This document shows, one piece after another, positions 22,342 through 34,470 of a stretch of DNA of 64,000 bases (its first letter is position 1; the number at the start of each line of letters is the position of its first letter). Source of the DNA: Nigrospora sphaerica (taxonomy: Eukaryota; Ascomycota; Sordariomycetes; Amphisphaeriales; Apiosporaceae); assembly GCA_018287875.1 (NCBI GenBank), contig JAGVVL010000002.1, positions 6,448,001 through 6,512,000 of the forward strand, given 5' to 3'. The translations under genes were made by a program, and so were the position numbers. Under the pieces are notes generated by a model. That model was not told the origin of the DNA. It did not search any database and saw nothing but the letters and a program-made list of their open reading frames with translations.

Positions 22342-23539
22342 GTCGGGAGCGTGAGAGATGAGGCCCTGCGATGCTGTCGGCGGGTTGTGCAGTGTGCAAG
22401 GGAAGGAAGAGAGGCGCGCGAGTTTAGCGTATTAGCTGTGTTGCATGGTGAGAGGCGCGTTGCGAGGGCAACTACGACTGGCTGATGTCGCGATGGGACC
22501 TCTCCAGTGTGTCTCTCCCCCTCGCGCGCTCTCTCTTTCTCTTGATCGGGCAACCCAATGACGGGTTCGGGAGAATGCGTACTTGGTCCCAGACGGCGAC
22601 GTGTATGTGGGAGCGTGACAGAGCAAAAGGTAGATTTGGTTGGTTCGAGAAAACGAATCAGTCAATTGATCATTCGTATGCCGTCTCGTCCTCTCGCGAC
22701 GGCAAGCAACGTAAGTGAGTGGACCTTCCAACGTACCTCTTAGGTACCTACCTAGCTACCTAGGGAGGTAAGTACGTAAAGTGCATACTTAAAGTACATA
22801 GGTACTTGATGCTATCCACACTGGGAGAGAACATACCATGGAGTACCAACACGATGTGTCCTATCCTTGTATCGAGGAGAATAGGCAGTATGGCACTTGT
22901 TTGACGGCTCCACAACGTCCCTCGTAGAGCTAGACCTGAATCTAGAGAACATATCTCCCTTTCGGCTCTTCTTCACCTTTCACCCTACTAGTAGTACCCT
23001 GCTGTGTAATTCCGGGCCATGCTTATGTACGCCATACCTACACGTACACCCTAATGTGTACAATTACAAGACAAGCTGATGATGATGAAGGGGGAGCTTT
23101 CATTCCTGCAGGGATGCGTTAGGCGGGTCGGGTTTCCTTGGGCTCCGGGGCTAGTAGTAGGACTAGATGGCTCCTCCACTGTATTGACGGTGGATCGCCA
23201 GCCGTAGAGAGAGACTGTCTCGCTGTATCCTATCCCATCATCTATAAACAGTCTGATTCATCCATCCATCTCTTACTCTACATGTACATCCAGGTAACAC
23301 TGGGCCTTCAGAGAGGGTAGCTTGCTACGGACAAGTACTGGAATGTAGGGTGGTCCTCGGCACAGAGGAAAAAGTACGGGATCAGGCCCCTGTTAAGAGC
23401 GCAAGGCTCACAATGCCCATGTTGCCTGCATTCTCCCTATCCTGGAAGCTAGCATACACGAGCTGCCCATCTCTGCAGCTTGCTCGTACCCAGACATGTG
23501 CAGATTGGGCCACATACGCATGATTGTCATCCGAGTCGC
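22342..23539. other. arp5 promoter and dad4 3' spacer
   Basis: No gene seen. It includes the perfect 10-bp palindrome TAGGTACCTA at 22741-22750 within a dense cluster of related motifs up to about 22,810. Confidence 0.6.
22741..22810. repeat. Cluster of TAGGTA/TACCTA motifs upstream of arp5
   Basis: Begins with a perfect palindrome TAGGTACCTA and continues with TACCTAGG, AAGTACGTAA, AAAGTACATA and AGGTACTT variants in 70 bases. The same motif family recurs in most spacers of this window. No function is known to me. Confidence 0.6.
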
Positions 23540-23997
23540 TCAGGAAGGCTCCTTCAGATTATCCGTGGCTATGACCGCGTTAGCAAAAGAAGCCCGTGGG
23601 CGTGCAAACGTTTTGGTTCTGGCGACACCCTACCCTCCAGGTGGAAGAGGACATTGGATTGGTAGTTCTTGAACATCTGGGCCACCAACTCGATGTTCAT
23701 GTTCTGGACATTGATATCCTGCAGGGCGTGAGTATTTCCTCGGTCCGACAAGGGCGCTCGTGAGATATCCTCATACCTGGAGGCTTTTGTTCATGACCAC
23801 GATGGCCTCGTTGAGCTTCTCCTGTAAGGTCGCAGTGCTCAGTGGCTGGCCCCCCACTGCCCGTTGTGCGGCTGGCCGACTTACAACATTGGTGATGATG
23901 CGTGACAGCAGCAAGTTCTGCTGATGCTCGTGGGGGCTTTCCTATATCCTCGTTAGCATGTGTGCCTCCCCGCGTTTTTTTCGTCCATCGTTACCAT
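23540..23997 (-). CDS. dad4: DASH complex subunit Dad4
   Basis: Small subunit of the fungal DASH/Dam1 ring that links kinetochores to microtubules. Five tiny exons: 23997-23995 (just the ATG), 23941-23885, 23821-23777, 23718-23634 and 23568-23540, giving exactly 72 residues, the family length. The protein reads [53 protein letters not shown] and [12 protein letters not shown], matching Dad4 end to end. All introns have GT-AG ends. The first exon holds only the start codon, which follows from ATG|GTAACG and an acceptor TATAG directly before GAA. It is divergent from ies6 with a 430-base shared promoter. Any unspliced reading frame covers only a fragment, so automated callers may miss it. Confidence 0.93.
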
Positions 23998-24427
23998 TGC
24001 TGGCCAAATTCGCTGCTCAGGACCAGATGCGATCAGGGCCTGGACATGGAATGTCTCCTGGTCACTTGTTCGTCGGAAGGCGGACGCTGATGATGGATCA
24101 AAGTATAGGCGGTGGAACGCGGCAGAACACGACCTTCAGCAGCTCGATGCGACAGTCGTAGCCCGAATGTGGAACCCGCCTGGCCGCTCCGCCAGCCAGC
24201 ATTGGAAGTTGCTTGTTCTGGAACCTATCAAGGTACCATACGATGTATGGGCGAGGCTGACAACTCCCATCGTTGCGATTCCGACCCATTACCTCCTACC
24301 TTAGCCCCGGCCTCCGATGCTGCCCCCTGACCGTCATACGGCCCCTCGAACAGACCTCTAGATACGGCGTAGGAATCGTCTTCCGCCCCAATACAGCGCC
24401 ATCAACAAAACGATACCCGTCTCGGCC
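23998..24427. promoter_or_regulatory. Shared promoter between dad4 and ies6
   Basis: The two start codons face away from each other with 430 bases between, so both promoters must lie here. No specific site is recognised. Confidence 0.5.
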
Positions 24428-25027
24428 ATGGCGGCGCCCACGGAAGCGCAGATCGCTCACCAGGAGCTGATGGACCAGCTTGACATCCATTCCATCCACA
24501 AGAGCTTCCGCAGCTCTGGTTGGAAACCCAACCAGCGCCGCAACAAGAACATCAAGACCATCCTGGGCGATGCCTCGCGGAAGGAGTCCTCCATCGTGGC
24601 CACGCCGCAAGACGACAGCGGCGCAGCCTCGCCTGCCGCCAATGCCGACGACAACGGCCTGTCGACTTCGGGCACCACCACGCCTGCCCCGTCTACCGAC
24701 GGCGCGAGCCTCCAGCCCAACCTCGCCCAGGCATCACGCAGCCTGTCCAAGCTCGTTCTCGAAAAGAGTCTGAAGTCCAACGGCGGCGTGGCAGGCAGTG
24801 CGACGACCGCGGCGCCCAGCGCTACGTATACCAACATAGAGAGCGCCCCGTCACTAGCCCACACGAAGCGATACTGCGATATAACGGGACTCCCCGCCCC
24901 GTATCTCGACCCCAAAAGCCGGCTACGCTATCATGACAAGGAGGTTTTCGGCTACATCCGATCGCTCCCTCAGGGTGTGCCGGACCAGTACTTGGAAGCT
25001 CGCGGCGCCCATACAGTTCTCAAATGA
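24428..25027 (+). CDS. ies6: INO80 complex subunit Ies6 (YL1 C-terminal domain)
   Basis: Nuclear partner of Arp5 in the INO80 chromatin remodeller. Intronless, 199 residues. The start MAAPTEAQIAHQELMDQLD is followed by the conserved FRSSGWKPNQRRNKNIKTIL, a Ser/Thr/Ala-rich variable middle, and the C-terminal YL1_C domain. This begins YCDITGLPAPYLDPKSRLRY and runs through EVFGYIRSLP to the end EARGAHTVLK. All the residues I would expect in this motif are present. Length agrees with fungal Ies6. The gene is head-to-head with dad4, and arp5 lies next on the far side of dad4. Confidence 0.94.
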   Translation: MAAPTEAQIAHQELMDQLDIHSIHKSFRSSGWKPNQRRNKNIKTILGDASRKESSIVATPQDDSGAASPAANADDNGLSTSGTTTPAPSTDGASLQPNLAQASRSLSKLVLEKSLKSNGGVAGSATTAAPSATYTNIESAPSLAHTKRYCDITGLPAPYLDPKSRLRYHDKEVFGYIRSLPQGVPDQYLEARGAHTVLK

Positions 25028-26854
25028 GCCAGGCCAAATGCATGGCCAGATTCGCAACAGAAAACGCCAGACGTCCTCCCATGCACCGGTGCCGGTAACA
25101 AGTTCCAGAATATTTCCCACTATAATCGCGCACGTCCTCTCATACAAGCTCGCCATGGTCGGAGTGCCTGGCTCGGGGTGAAGACGTTTGCTACGCAGGG
25201 ACTGCCAACATGCCGCACCGCTGACGAAGCAGCACTTAATTACAGGACGCCATAGCGTGGGCGTCACAGTAGGAGAGGATATGTTCGACCAACAAAGTCA
25301 AGCTTATCCTACGCACCAGCTACCTTTCGGCAGCCGAGTGACAGGATACGCTCCGGCTTAATCGTGATAGAGAAGTTTGTTCTCCGCCTGTGACTGACGG
25401 GTACCGAGAACGAACGGGGAACCGTTCCCAGTTACCATAGCTAAAGTGCTAAGGATCGCCGCGGCAGAATGAAATCAAGAATCAAATGTGCAAACCCCCA
25501 CCTTTCATTGCAAGTGGCACGCCGGTTGACGTCTTCTCAGTACGCCCGTTTCCCACGCTCGTGGGAACATGACGAGAGACAAGATGTCGTGTTACCTGTC
25601 CTGTGCAACAAACGCTGGCGTGATAACGCATTCGGTTCGCAGCCGGCTAATTACTGAAGGGGAATGATCATGCTGGAAAGACCACTCGCGAGAAAGCAAA
25701 TGGTCCGGCTGTGCATCTCGTCCGTCGCGGGCAAATGCATCGGAAGGAAAGATGTAAAAAGAAAATGCAGAAATCCAGATAAGGCCTGGCAGAGGGAATT
25801 CGAGGGGAAAATCCGTGCGCCCTTGGTGTGGCTAAGGTGGGTCCAAGCCACGGCCGGGCGATTTATCCACTATGGACCTGTTATAAACTGAGTGCCGAGG
25901 CCTTCAGCAGGTGTTGGCTAAGCCTTACAACACATCTTTCCACCGGGTATACCGGTCTTCCTTTTCTTATTGACGATGCGTCATAATTTTGACGAGACAA
26001 TTTGCTTCTCACACGATCAGACAGTCATTGGATCTGCGTAGCAGTGCATATGAGCATTGTGTACGTTCTCGGGATGCTTGAACGGCTTTCCGGACAGGTG
26101 GTATAGGTCTTCGGCCGTGCAAAGGCTACGGCCGTATGCCTTGCCGTCCCCGCGTGGGTAGATGCAGCCGTTTATTTATAGCTCGGATTCTGGCGATATG
26201 GCGACAAGGTGGCCATCCGCGACCCTGGATTTGTAGGAGGGAGTGAGCTCGCAGACCATAGTCCAGCATCAGATTCCATGTGTTCGCGTTGTGGTCCCCT
26301 CGCATCTACCGAACTGATGTATTGCTTAACCTTGTCAAGGATCTCTTCTCACACGCCAGGGGGGACTTCAACGCTCATTCGCTTCTACAAAAGTGGCAAA
26401 GACGAGACAAACGTTGCCCGAGGTAGTTTGGGACCGGGGGTCCGATTTGATCTCTGGAAAAGTCCAATGCCACGCACGAGACGCTGCTTCTTCAAGCGGC
26501 TAGACAGACTCTTGAATTGCCCGCTGCCGGATACATCGCTCTGCTGCCTGAAGGTGGAGGCGACCGGTAACCTGAAACGGCATGGTTATCGTTGGAACAG
26601 ACCATGACAGTCCTCAAAGGAGTCGAGAGCTAGAAACCTAAGGCCTTGCTATACCAATGCATGTATGTTGAATCGATGAATCATCCCTTTACCAAACCTG
26701 CTGATGTGAACGAATGAAGACCACCTCGACAGCTCGAGTTACCTACGCCATGTACCAACCGCCCTGGCGAAACTTCCCATCATGAACGGCAACGGCAACA
26801 GCCCCCGTGCTTGGCATCTGAAGATGATAAAGAGTGTTTTTCTTGTTGAGAATC
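25028..26854. other. Spacer after ies6
   Basis: Nothing gene-like is supported. A 132-codon frame on the + strand at 26,209-26,607 has no family features. Confidence 0.5.
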
Positions 26855-28144
26855 TCACTTTTCGGTCTTTCTTTTGCGTGCTCTCGATAACCAGCTGTTT
26901 GATCCGACTCTCTTAGCTATCCTCCCCTTGGATACCCATACTATCTCACTTGCTCTTCTACCCATCACCCCATCTCTCTCGGAGTTGTGTCTCTCTGTTC
27001 TTCTTATCTGGGGAATGTGTACGCCCACCGACGTCGTCGTCTGTTGTTGGCAACGACTCTTGGTCCTCCGATACACCTTCCTCGCCCATCTTTTGAACCT
27101 GAATCTCTGAACACGTCGAAGGAAACTGGGCGACTCTTGCGATTCGTCATAGGAGCAACGGTGCAAAGGAGCCAGCTCATCTCTGAATTGAGATGACAAG
27201 GAGCCAAGAGACGCGCTGCTGGGCCTGTTCTCCGTGACGGTTGATGAAGTCTCCAGCTTCACCGAAGGCGGGGTGTTGAATGCCACTCCCAGATTCTCAG
27301 GCTTAGACTGGGTGTCGTGGCTTGACACAGCGTCCATCGTAATCTTTTGACGCCGTCGTGCGGGTAAAGCAGTGTACACGGATAATTGCTTGGCAAGCCG
27401 TGCATCGCGTTGACTCGAGACACTCTTTGAACTCGCAGTGATCTGAGTGCCGGCCGAACGAGCGTCCGGCTCCAGACTGTTGCCCACAGCGGCGAGCTCT
27501 TCCATCAGCCTTGAACCGAATCCCGGCTCCTAGTCACAAAACGCCAGGGCGGATGTGCTGGACCCATACTAGGAACGCCGGGCACCAAAATTGGCAATAC
27601 TCGAGAAAGAGACGCATCGCGACGAGTCGGCACTCGAGGAGGACGGCTTGGCTTTTCCGACAGGAGACGATAGCCCTTCAGATGGATACGTAGACGATGC
27701 ACTGCGAGCCCTACCGAGCCTTGCATCCACAGGTGTGCTCATACCGAACGAAGCAGTCGACCGTGATCGGGTGCGGAAAGCCACCAAGTCGTCACCTTTT
27801 GCATGCGTTCTTTGGGGAAGTCCACCGAAGCTGGGAAGAAAGGGATCAGCGACACAAGGCCGAGTTTCGGGTTTAGTTGGAAGACCCGGGACAGGCTGAA
27901 CATTGGCTGCCACCGTTGCAAGAGGCGCTCTTGGCTCGTCAGGCGGCGCCTGCGGGCTGCTGCTCGGGCAGCCCGAATCGTTCTCCCGGAAACGTGAGAA
28001 GACAGAGGCAACGTTGGCTCGACATCGGAAGAGACTTGGAGCAATATGGACGGTGCGAAACTTGGGCGGCGACTCCGATGCCAGGTTCCTGAGCTGCTTG
28101 GGGGGGTAGCGCCTGTGCGGAAGCGAGAGCCCGGCAAACGACAT
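26855..28144 (-). pseudogene. Ser-rich hypothetical protein frame with two internal stops
   Basis: One frame runs about 430 codons from ATG 28144 (A at -3) to TAA 26855, broken only by two TAG codons at 27571-27569 and 27532-27530, twelve codons apart. Both flanks look protein-like and similar in character. The first part is Ser/Pro/Arg-rich (RSRSTASFGMSTPVDARLG). The second has MEELAAVGNSLEPD, a Ser/Thr-rich middle and a basic FKRWARKVYRRTK segment. I tested the visible donor and acceptor sites and found no intron of normal size that removes both stops and keeps the frame. It could be a decaying gene, an unusual splice, a sequencing error or chance. I do not recognise a family. Confidence 0.35.
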
Positions 28145-29338
28145 TGTTCTCGTCGGGTAGCTTGGCAGCCAAAGAAGATGCTGACTGTATCTGTGCTGGG
28201 GATACCAATGCCCTGGAGTCTTTACCTAGCGTAACGAATGGTCCAAAAACGGGAATGGAACGCCCTGTGCTGCACCGTCCCACGCGGCACAGATCAACGA
28301 GGGTGAAAAGCTGGTCTCGTAGCTCAATACAGTGCTCGGCTACGAATTCACTCGAAGGAGAACTACCATTGATAGGAGGTAGGCGGGTGGTGCTCTTTCT
28401 TTATTCGGATTGTTTGGGGCTCGAGACTGCCCACCGGCGGACACCTCCTGGTAGCATAGTCACATCCATTCGTATAAGGAAGTGCCTTTCTTAGTGGAAG
28501 TAGGTGAGTACGTCAATGTCTGGCTGTTACGGCGGCAGTCACGGCCGGTGGTACACCTTTTACACAGACGCATTTCCAACAGAACTGGTCCAAATGATGC
28601 ATCGGGTGCAGTAATGGGGCTTCGTGCCTCCAGTGTTGATACGTTTGAGAGGGCGTCGTGGGTTACCGTGTTATATATGGAGAGCAGTTCAAACTGGGCC
28701 TCAGAGGAAAGTAGTACCTAAAAGTATGGATCCATCATGGATTACAAGTGCCCGATTTAAGTAGGTGGTTTTCGGTCGCTCGGCGCTCTAACCCCATGTG
28801 GCATTTTCAAGGTGCCTGGTTTCCGCGCCTCGGGCCGCACTCGCATTATTTGTAAGTATTCTTAGGCAAAAGCCCCAAGCTGGCAGGCGGAAGTCGGGAG
28901 TGGAAGGACAGATGATGAACCCCCCCTCACTCCCTCTCCCCACCACTATTGCGGCTCTGAATTGACCGTTTGCTAGGTAGCCCATGAATGGATACGTACA
29001 CACGTGAAAGTAGAATACGGCACAGCCACGAGCGCCAGTCGGCCTTCCATCATATACATTTCGAGTCGGCCGTTGCCGAGGGCGCTATACGTACCTCTTC
29101 ACTGGCCCGGCGCCGGTCGGTTCGCGTGCACGTATAACCCGGCCATCCTGGTTGCCGGGGGAAGGTAGAGCAGCTGCCGCCCACCCAATGCGACAAGAGG
29201 CAATCCGTCGCCTGGGCCGAACCATGACATGACTGCGACAGAGCCATCCAGATCAGATCAGCGCCCGTGTGAATACCGCGACAACGCGACCTCCCGCCTC
29301 TAGGCTCCGGCCGCCATCCACCTCGTTTCCGTCTCGTG
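28145..29338. other. Spacer before the zinc-cluster factor gene
   Basis: No gene seen; should contain the promoter of the gene starting at 29,339. Confidence 0.5.
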
Positions 29339-31743
29339 ATGGAGTCGCCCGGACACGGTCGGCCTGCTCCGTCGGCGGCGCCGTCGGCATCCTCGGCCGT
29401 GCCGCCGTCTGGCGGCCTCGACCCGTCCGCCAACAACAAGCCATGCAATGGATGTCGAAGACGAAAAGTGGGTCGTCCCCTGATCTGCCCGCTGACGAGA
29501 GGCGTCGCATCTACGTATGGCCGCGCCAGTCAGCGTCGAGTGTAGCCTCGATGGCGAGTTCCCTATCCCGACTGGACGGACGCTGACACCCGGCAGGTGC
29601 GCTGTGATAAGGGACGGCCCGCGTGTGTGAACTGCACCCGGCATGGCGAGGTCTGCATCTACGAAGGACCGACCGAGGGAGTTCCCGTCACTGTTGAGAG
29701 CCAGCAGCGGCTGCACGAGCGCCTCGAAAAGCTCGAGCGTCTCGTGCATGACATGTCCGTCGCGGGCGGCTACTCGGAGAGGGTATCGCGTCTCCCGTCG
29801 ACCGAGGAGGTCATCAATGCCTGGAGCCCTGGCAGCGTTTCAGTGGCGGAGCCCGAAGACCAGGGGGTGCAACTCCACGAACCCAACATATGCTACTACA
29901 TGCACTCCAGCTACTGGCTGCGGCTCGAGGACTTCATGGATGAGCCGCGCGACCTGCTCAGGTGGCCCTACACGGACAGGACCATGTACAGCCGGCCCTA
30001 CTTGACCCCGAGCATCGCCCCCCCTCTCGCTGACGGTCTGGCTACCCTGCACCTCTCGACGGAACAGGAGGATGCCCTCCACGAATGCTTCCACAAGGCC
30101 GTGGATCCTTTCATACGCGCTTTGCATTACCGCGCCTACATGAACGAGGTGGCCAATTTCCGCATCGGCAAGAGCACCATGACCAGGGAAGTCGAGGCTC
30201 TGATGTTCGCCGTACAAGCGGTGACTATCGCGACCATGCCTGGCGAGCAGGTCCAGCAGATGCTTGGACGATCCCGTGAGCAGTTGCTGGGCCACTTTCA
30301 ACACGCGACGGAGCTGGCCATGAACCGCGCCAATTTTATGCGGACGCGCAATATGTTCATGTTCGTCGCCATTCTTCACTACATCGTAAGCCTCCCCTCA
30401 ACTTCCACATTCGCGTTCTTGTTTGCAAGTACTTCCTGTGGGACGCCCTGGGGCACGCTGTCTGACCGGAAGCGCCATACAGACACTTCTTTTCCACACT
30501 GGCCAAGCGGAAAAGGCGTCTTCGGTCCTCGGCACCGCCTCGCGGATTGGGATGCGTATGGGGCTCCACAAGGACCCATCCCACCACCTCTTCACCCCCT
30601 GGGTGGCCGAAATGAGGCGCAGGATGTGGACGTACTTCTTGGTCATGGACCATCCGGTCTACAACTACGAGGGGGCCGAGTCGCTGTTTGACAACATGGC
30701 GTGGACGCCGCGGCCTGTCAATACGAATGACAGCCAATGGCCAGCGCATAGGTTCCTCAAGCCGGACCAGGTGCCTGTCGATATTGACGGGCTGACCGAC
30801 ATGACGTTTGTGAATATCCGACGAGAGCAACTCTACATGGCCCGAGAAGCCGCCAAACTAACCAGGTCTACGGACCTCGATAAAGTCCTGAGCATCGTGG
30901 GCGACTGCGAAGCGGCGATCGGGAAGAAATATATCGACCACATGTGCGAGCCATATAGCCCTATGGAATCTGTCATCCTGGGGTCCTACCGATCCAACAA
31001 CAAATGCCTGCGGGTCTACATCGAAGTCAGCATGATGAAGAGTGGAATGGGAATGGAAGAGAGCGATGAAGAGCTTCACGATGGGTCAGTACTGTATTTT
31101 CTGCTAACTCTTGGCACTCGGCAGCAGCTCACAGCGCACGGCAGTATCCTCTCGGCCCAGCTCGTTAACTTCGAGGACCTGGAACGAACCGAAGCTATTG
31201 CGAGACAGCACAATTGGCAATGGATATTTCGCTGGCCACCTCCGTTTCACAGTACGTGTTCGGCCCTCTCTTTCACCCTCACCTAGTGTATCATTTTTGT
31301 TGGTTGTAACAAGAATCATGTAGCAAGGGGAAGTAATACTAACTCATTTTCAAGGCATTGCCAGGCTTCTCCACAGCCTGTCCCAGTTACCAAACACACC
31401 CAAGGCGGACCGCGCCTGGAAACAAGTCGACATCATTTTCCGGCGGCACAACGGCGAGGACCTGCTGATGCAGGACGTACCGGCATGGCGGTTGATCGAG
31501 CGGCTGTGCGACATAGCCATGTATGCTCACCCAAGCCGGGCACACCAAGGCACGGCATACGTGGTACGGCAGCAGCGGCCCGATGATCCAGAAAGCCGGG
31601 TGCCCGGTACGGAACTGAGTATTCTGCCGTATGCCGGACTAGGTGCCACACCGTGGAGCTCGCCGCCTGGGGCCGGAGTCCAGCACAACCCCTTGCCTCC
31701 AAATTCCATGTTGTATCCACCGGCAGATAGTAGCGCTTTCTAG
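29339..31743 (+). CDS. Zn(II)2Cys6 transcription factor with fungal-specific TF domain
   Basis: Predicted nuclear regulator. Exons: 29339-29467, 29597-30385, 30483-31251 and 31355-31743, about 691 residues. The zinc cluster is split by intron 1: CNGCRRRK then VRCDKGRPACVNCTRHGEVC, with Cys at 36, 39, 46, 53, 56 and 63 in the C-x2-C-x6-C-x6-C-x2-C-x6-C pattern. A short coiled coil follows (RLHERLEKLERLVHDM). The middle homology region is visible around ASRIGMRMGLHKDP and EMRRRMWTYF. The end of intron 2 is chosen at CATACAG because it follows a CTGAC branch and restores the frame. A 40-base intron-like stretch at 31,086-31,125 is left unspliced, because removing it breaks the frame. The target pathway is unknown; no metabolic cluster lies next to it. 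Confidence 0.85.
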
Positions 31744-33377
31744 CCCCGAGTGGCGGTGCTGTTTACGGCTCCTGATACGGCGAGGCGAGCTCGTCGAAGG
31801 CGTGGGCCATGGCAGAATGCAGTCTGGCTAAGGCTCTGTTCTATCATGGCGGTTGGTTACCGAGCCCCAATTACCCCTTAGAAGGGGGTCGTGATGTTGG
31901 GGGGCTCCCCAGGCGGCATTTGGTGTCCTTGTTCATCAGAAGAGTATTGGGTATTAGACGGGGGTTTTTGTTCCGAACTCTTGTAGTACTTGGCAGAAGT
32001 GGGTAGATATCGTCGGCGCGAGTACTAAGGCGTGGACGGTGACCCCCTGGTGGTAGTAAGCTGTATGTTGTGGCGTCCCTGACGATGGCCAGTCCCATGC
32101 TGTCCACCGTGGGCTGTACCAGCCTGTGCCCCAGGGTTCATCCAAGCACCCAAGTATCGTCATAATGCTATAGGGCGGGCCGTCCTGAAAGCAGGTAGTT
32201 GAAGCCATTCTCTCCCAGTTCAGAGATAGTGCCTGCCTGCCTGCTAAGAAAAGACTCTCACCGAAGTTCTTTCATGATTATGGTTTGACGGAATGGCGGC
32301 CCTCCGGGGGGGGGGGGGGGGTTACAATTCTCATGGACGGTCTCTCGAAGAGGATATTGGCGGGCTCCGGCTACAGCGACGACACCTACCCACTCTCCTG
32401 TCAATCTCCCTCGAGCCAACAACAGGCCAGCGTGGAAGTCTGCACGTCACATTTCTCGAGCACGTGGGCGGCAACGTAGGCAGTGGGTAGGGACATAGTG
32501 TGCTAGCAAACGTGGCGCGGCTGGCTCACGGAAGCCCGGCCCTTTGCCGCCATCCGGGAGGCGAACCGAGATGAGGACGGGAGGTCGTTTTCGGGCGCGC
32601 ACGGCGAATCACGGACGAGAGACGAGGGGGCCAAGGAAAAAAGACCATACCCCTGGGAGGCCGATACCGAGTTGCCTATCCGAGTTAACGTCGAAAAGCC
32701 AAGAGTCCCCATCCAGCCACGGTGATCCCCGCCGCGCTAGACCCGGCCGTTCGTTTGGACCTCTCACACGCCGCGAACCGGCCAGGTGCTCCCTCTCTCT
32801 CGCTTTCCTCTACCGAGAACCTACTGCGCGAAGTGGTAGTATATCGCCTCATCCTCCAGCTCTTCCCCCGGCCCCTGTCCCGTCTGCTGGACGGCCGCAT
32901 GATCCTGGGCGGCCCCGGTCCCCCCGGCTTCGGCCTTGACAGCAGCTCCTGGCCTAGCGGGCTGTCGTTTTCCCGCCGTTGCTTACCAGGCGTATGCATG
33001 TCGGGTGGACGCCCCCGTTGTCCGTCTAGAGTATACGTAGTTGAGCCCGGGGCTGAGCGCGCCGTCGACATGGTTCGAGAAATTTTGCTGGTTATCAGCC
33101 CCCGTCCCTTGTCACCGCCTTCCCCCTCCACCCAGCCGGTGACGATGGGGCCGTTGCCCGTACGACTACGATAAAAGGCTCCTTACCTGCCTCTGTCTCT
33201 CGCCCGTTCCTTTCGAACCTGGTGACGCCGTCCGCTTCAGAACGCTGCTTTCTCTCCGTCGTCTCCCTTCTCCCTCCCCTCCCCTTCCCCCCTTTCCCCC
33301 ACCCCGCCCCCGGCGTGTGACAGGGTGCTCGGAAACACAGAAGAGAAAAGCCGGAGACGCCCGAGACGACGACGACC
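31744..33377. other. Spacer before the RNase T2 gene
   Basis: No gene supported. It contains the 16-base G run at 32,306-32,321 and a CT-rich stretch just before the RNase T2 start. Confidence 0.5.
32306..32321 (+). repeat. Poly-G run, 16 bases
   Basis: Uninterrupted run of 16 G. Its length may be a sequencing estimate, as such runs are hard to read. Confidence 0.85.
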
Positions 33378-34470
33378 ATGGCCGCCCCCCGCCGCCTCCT
33401 GGCCGTCGTGCCGCTGCTCGCCCAGCTTGCCCTCGCGGGGCTCTACCCGGGGCTCAGCAAGCTGAACCACACGTGTTCGCTGCAGGAGCCGGTGCTGTCG
33501 TGTACGAGCCGCGCGCAGCCCGACCTCGTCGACACGTGCTGCGTCGAGACCTTTGGCGGTCTCGTCATGTCGACGCAGCTGTGGAACACGTACACGGGCT
33601 TCGAGTCCGAGGGCCAGGTGCTGCCCAAGGACGCCTGGGGCCTTCACGGTACGTCCTATTCTTTTTCCTCTCTTTTTGCCGGCCCCTCCCCCCCCCCTCC
33701 TGCCCCCTGCTGTTGTGGTGTCAAAAACTTGCCCGACTGACGAGCGAGCGACGGGGCGTTGTCCAGGCCTGTGGCCCGACTTCTGCAACGGCTCCTATAC
33801 GCAGTACTGCGACCTGACGCGGCAGTACGACCCGCTTCCGTCGCCCAACACGACGACGGGCACGCCCGAGGGCACGCCGGTGCCGGCCTGGACGGGTCCG
33901 GACATCGGCACCTTCCTCGAGCCCCTGGGCAAGCTCGACTTGCTCGCCTACATGCGGCGGTACTGGGTCGCGCCCGGGCAGCCGAGCCCCGACTTCTGGG
34001 GTCACGAGTTCGGCAAGCACGCCACCTGCTTCTCGACCTTTGACGTCGAGTGCTACGGCCCGCAGTACGTCGAGCACGAGGACGTTGTCGACTTCTTCGA
34101 GACCGCCGTCGCCTACTACCGCGCCCTGCCCACCTGGCTCTGGCTGAGCGCCAAGAGCATCCGCCCCGATAACGCCACCACCTACTCCCTGGCCGACGTG
34201 CAGGCCGCCCTGTCGGAGGGTTTCGGCGCCGTCCCCTACGTCGGCTGCTCCGGTCCCCGCTACAACACTACCGAGGCCGGCCGGGGCAGCAGCGACGCCG
34301 GCTACACCGTCTTTAGCGAGGTTTGGTACTACCACCACGTCTACGGCGCCGTGCAGCGCCAGCAAGCCTTACGCGTCGACGCCGATATCGTCGGCGGCCG
34401 CTTGACCAACTGCGCCAAGGCCCCGGGTGCTCTGCACTACTTTGAGCGCTCGCCGGGCTCCGAGGCCTGA
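33378..34470 (+). CDS. Secreted ribonuclease T2
   Basis: Extracellular or vacuolar endoribonuclease that cleaves RNA through a 2',3'-cyclic phosphate. Two exons, 33378-33648 and 33767-34470, about 324 residues. The N terminus is a signal peptide (basic start, then LLAVVPLLAQLALAG). The first active-site block is split by the intron and restored as WGLHGLWPD (His 90), and the second is FWGHEFGKHATC. Several cysteines spread through the chain fit the fungal disulfide pattern, and NHT, NGS, NTT and NAT are potential glycosylation sites. Length is a little above the Aspergillus T2 size; no extra C-terminal domain is seen. It is convergent with sec62 across 297 bases. Confidence 0.93.

Noticed and set aside
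33721..34365. 214-codon frame on the - strand over RNase T2
   Set aside because: Antisense shadow; the + strand carries both RNase T2 active-site motifs.
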